DNA of 64,000 nt, from positions 62,001 through 126,000 of the forward strand of contig JAUCDD010000023.1 of the NCBI GenBank assembly GCA_034675505.1. The letters are read 5' to 3'. Every line of letters starts with the position of its first letter. Within the stretch, counting starts at the first letter, position 1. The position numbers and the translations under genes are program-made. Source of the DNA: Melaminivora sp034675505 (GTDB taxonomy: Bacteria > Pseudomonadota > Gammaproteobacteria > Burkholderiales > Burkholderiaceae_C). The notes below the pieces were generated by a model. The model searched no databases and had not been told where the DNA came from. It saw only the letters and a program-made list of their open reading frames with translations. Positions 61,895 through 64,000 of this stretch are shown here, piece by piece.

Positions 61895-63769
61895 ATGACC
61901 CCTGACACCCCCCCGCCCCCACCCTTCCCCTTCGCCGCCATCACCGGCCAGCCGCGCCTGACCCTGGCCCTGCTGCTGGCCGCTATCGACCCCGCCATCG
62001 GCGGCGTGCTGGTCGAAGGCCCGCGCGGCACCGCCAAATCCACCGCAGCGCGCGCCCTGGCGCAGCTGCTGGCGCCGGCGCCCTTCGTCACCGTGCCCCT
62101 GGGTGCGGCGCTGGAGCACGTCACCGGCACGCTGGACCTGCAGCGCGCCCTGGCCGGCCACGAGGTGCGCTTCCGGCCCGGCCTGCTGGCGCGCGCGCAT
62201 GGCGGCGTGCTCTACGTGGACGAGATCAACCTGCTGCCCGACGCCCTGGTGGACGTGCTGCTGGACGCCGCCGCCAGCGGCCTGAACGTGGTCGAGCGCG
62301 ATGGCATCTCGCACCAGCACGCGGCGCGCTTCGTGCTGGTGGGCACCATGAACCCCGAGGAAGGCGCGCTGCGCCCGCAGCTGCTGGACCGCCTGGGCCT
62401 GGCCGTGCGGCTGGACAACGTGGTCGAGCCTGCCGCGCGCCAGGCCATCGTGCGCGCCCGCCTGGCCTTCGATGCCGACCCGGCCGCCTTCGCCGCACGG
62501 CACGCCGGCGCCCAGCAGCAGCTGGCCCAGCAACTGGCGCGCGCCCGCGCGCAGGCCGCCGACGCCGCCGCCCTGCCCTGGAGCGACGCGGTGCACTGCG
62601 CCGTCAGCGGCCTGTGCATCGCCGCCCAGGTGGACGGGCTGCGCGCCGACCTGGTGCTGCTGCGCGCGGCGCGGGCGTTTGCCGCCTGGCAGGGCGCCGC
62701 CGAGGTGCGCCCGGACCATGTGCTGGAGGTGGCAGAGCTGGTGCTGGCCCACCGCCGCCAGGCGGGCGAGCCGGTGGCGCCGCCTTCGGCAACGCCGCCC
62801 CAGGACACAGCGCAGCAGCAGCCCCCCGCACCGCCCAGCGCCGGACAGGCGCGCCCCCCGGCCGCGCCGCCAGCGGAAGCAGCCGTGCCTGCCCCTGGCA
62901 CGGCGGCTGCGAACGCCAGCGACAACAGCACGCCCGACGGCAGGAGCGATGCAGACACCCCGGGAGGCGCCGACCGCCCCCATCCGCCCTCCGCCGCCGA
63001 GCCCGACTGGGGCGCCCTGGCGCCGCAGCCCGTGGGCATCGCCCCGGTCAAGCCGCTGCGCCCGCTGCACTGGGCCGGAGCAAAAAAAAGCCTGAGCCCC
63101 TCGCCCGCCCACCCCGGCCGCCACCGGGGCCGCGAGGGGCCAGCCCCAACGGGCGCCACCCTGGCCACGCATGCCGGCGCAGACAGCCCGCGGCACGCGC
63201 AGCGCCACCCCATCGACTGGCCGCGCACCCTGGCCGCACGCGCCGCCGCCCCGCAGCTGGCGCCCGACCATCTGCGCCGGCGGCCGGCGCCGCCACGCGC
63301 ACCGGCGCTGCACTGCTTCGTGCTCGACTGCTCGGGCTCCATGCTGCGCGGCGGGCAGCTGGCGCGCGCCAAGGGCGTGCTGGCAACGCTGATGGCGCAG
63401 GCCTACCGCTGGCGCGACCCGGTGGCGCTGCTGGGCTTTGGCGGCGCCGGCAGCACGCTGGTGCTGGCGCCGGGGCGCGCGCTGGCGGACGCCGGCGCCG
63501 CGCTCATGCCGCTGGCGGGCGGCGGCGGCACGCCGCTGGCGGCCGCGCTGGCCGATGCCGACGCCCTGCTGCGCCGCCACCGCCAGGGCCAGCGCTGGCT
63601 GTGGCTGCTGACCGACGGGCGCACGCGCGAGCAGCCCGCGCGGGCAGCGCACGCCGACTGGCTGTGCGTCATCGACTTCGACAGCGCACGCCCCCCGCTG
63701 GGCCGCGCCGCGGCGCTGGCCAGGGCCTGGGACGCCCGCTACGTCCGCGCGCAGGACGCGTGGGGCTGA
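61895..63769 (+). CDS. Fused ChlI/ChlD-type chelatase ATPase with VWA domain
   Basis: A 624-residue AAA+ protein, the likely motor for CobN in place of CobS/CobT. The N-terminal AAA+ half (about 10-300) has Walker A EGPRGTAKST, Walker B VLYVDEINLLPD and sensor LVGTMNPEEGALRPQLLDR. A long Pro/Ala-rich linker (about 300-430) follows. The C-terminal von Willebrand A domain (about 465-620) has the MIDAS motif DCSGSM and later LLTDGRT. BchI- and BchD-type parts are therefore joined. It is the last gene of the riboswitch-controlled run. Confidence 0.92.
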   Translation: MTPDTPPPPPFPFAAITGQPRLTLALLLAAIDPAIGGVLVEGPRGTAKSTAARALAQLLAPAPFVTVPLGAALEHVTGTLDLQRALAGHEVRFRPGLLARAHGGVLYVDEINLLPDALVDVLLDAAASGLNVVERDGISHQHAARFVLVGTMNPEEGALRPQLLDRLGLAVRLDNVVEPAARQAIVRARLAFDADPAAFAARHAGAQQQLAQQLARARAQAADAAALPWSDAVHCAVSGLCIAAQVDGLRADLVLLRAARAFAAWQGAAEVRPDHVLEVAELVLAHRRQAGEPVAPPSATPPQDTAQQQPPAPPSAGQARPPAAPPAEAAVPAPGTAAANASDNSTPDGRSDADTPGGADRPHPPSAAEPDWGALAPQPVGIAPVKPLRPLHWAGAKKSLSPSPAHPGRHRGREGPAPTGATLATHAGADSPRHAQRHPIDWPRTLAARAAAPQLAPDHLRRRPAPPRAPALHCFVLDCSGSMLRGGQLARAKGVLATLMAQAYRWRDPVALLGFGGAGSTLVLAPGRALADAGAALMPLAGGGGTPLAAALADADALLRRHRQGQRWLWLLTDGRTREQPARAAHADWLCVIDFDSARPPLGRAAALARAWDARYVRAQDAWG

Positions 63770-63815
63770 GCGCCGCTTGAGGCACGCACCTGCGGCTGCC
63801 GGGCGCCGCCAGGCC

Positions 63816-64000
63816 TCACGGCGGCGGCGCCAGGCTCTGCAGGCACTGCACCAGCGCGGCCGCGGCCTCGTCGATGCGCGGGCCGGCGCGCAGCACCACG
63901 TCGAACTGCCGCTCGGACAGCGTGCAAAAGCGCTGCTCGCGCACCGCGCGCAGCGCCTGCCAGCCCGGGCGCTGCGGCGGCGGCACGGTGGCATGGGCGC
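63816..64000 (-). CDS. BtuF-like cobalamin-binding protein, C-terminal part (cut by window edge)
   Basis: The last 61 codons of a minus-strand gene: RPGWQALRAVREQRFCTLSERQFDVVLRAGPRIDEAAAALVQCLQSL. The segment PGWQALRAVRxQRFC and the closing helix are the usual end of BtuF/TroA-type binding proteins. It would be a second one in this locus, convergent with the ChlI/ChlD gene, and suggests that more B12 genes lie beyond the window. Confidence 0.75.
   Translation of the reverse strand, partial: AHATVPPPQRPGWQALRAVREQRFCTLSERQFDVVLRAGPRIDEAAAALVQCLQSLAPPP

Overview
The window is GC-rich DNA from a betaproteobacterium, most likely a member of the Comamonadaceae (Acidovorax/Alicycliphilus-like; inferred from gene order and protein character, not from a database search). 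Supporting signs are the rpsP-rimM-trmD-rplS operon, a short type-2 GuaC, a second IF-1, the CobD/CbiB-family protein and short dispersed repeats at gene ends.

Layout. 1-3509: start of a UvrD-type helicase, a secreted protein of unknown role, guaC, tRNA-Lys(CTT), an RRM protein and infA. 3781-11062: a metal-tetrapyrrole module on the minus strand, made of a TonB-dependent receptor (broken by about six indels), a secreted membrane-anchored CobN-like protein, an ExbB-like channel and a DUF2149 protein, behind a Fur-box-like promoter. 11193-13634: DUF2946 and PCu(A)C copper proteins and a Bcr/CflA-type exporter. 13648-35810: mostly housekeeping (GGDEF protein, RhlE helicase, orn, M48 protease, phhB, rsgA, Nudix hydrolase, the rpsP operon, Pit plus DUF47, RarA, a UDG-like protein), with livK and a separate livHMGF operon.

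35945-45683 holds nine co-directional, tightly packed genes. The first five are a small membrane protein, a CuA subunit II, a heme-copper subunit I, heme O synthase and Sco. The next four are a diheme cytochrome b fused to 2[4Fe-4S] and MvhD-like domains, a small exported protein, a divergent heme-copper subunit I homologue, and a second diheme cytochrome b fused to [2Fe-2S] ferredoxin and FAD/NAD reductase domains. The last four look like an unusual NAD(P)H-linked membrane redox complex and are the most novel part of the window.

45749-50091: lolA, ftsK and trxB. 50173-63769: a cobalamin riboswitch followed by btuB, btuF, btuC, btuD, a luciferase-like flavoprotein, cobW, cobN and a fused ChlI/ChlD-type ATPase: B12 uptake together with cobalt handling and insertion. 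A REP-like repeat region has duplicated the 5' end of cobN. The window ends in the 3' part of a second BtuF-like gene on the opposite strand.

Four other genes (GGDEF protein, rhlE, rarA, ctaB) also need a single-base correction to read through. Several of these are normally conserved housekeeping genes, so at least part of the frameshift load is probably sequencing error.
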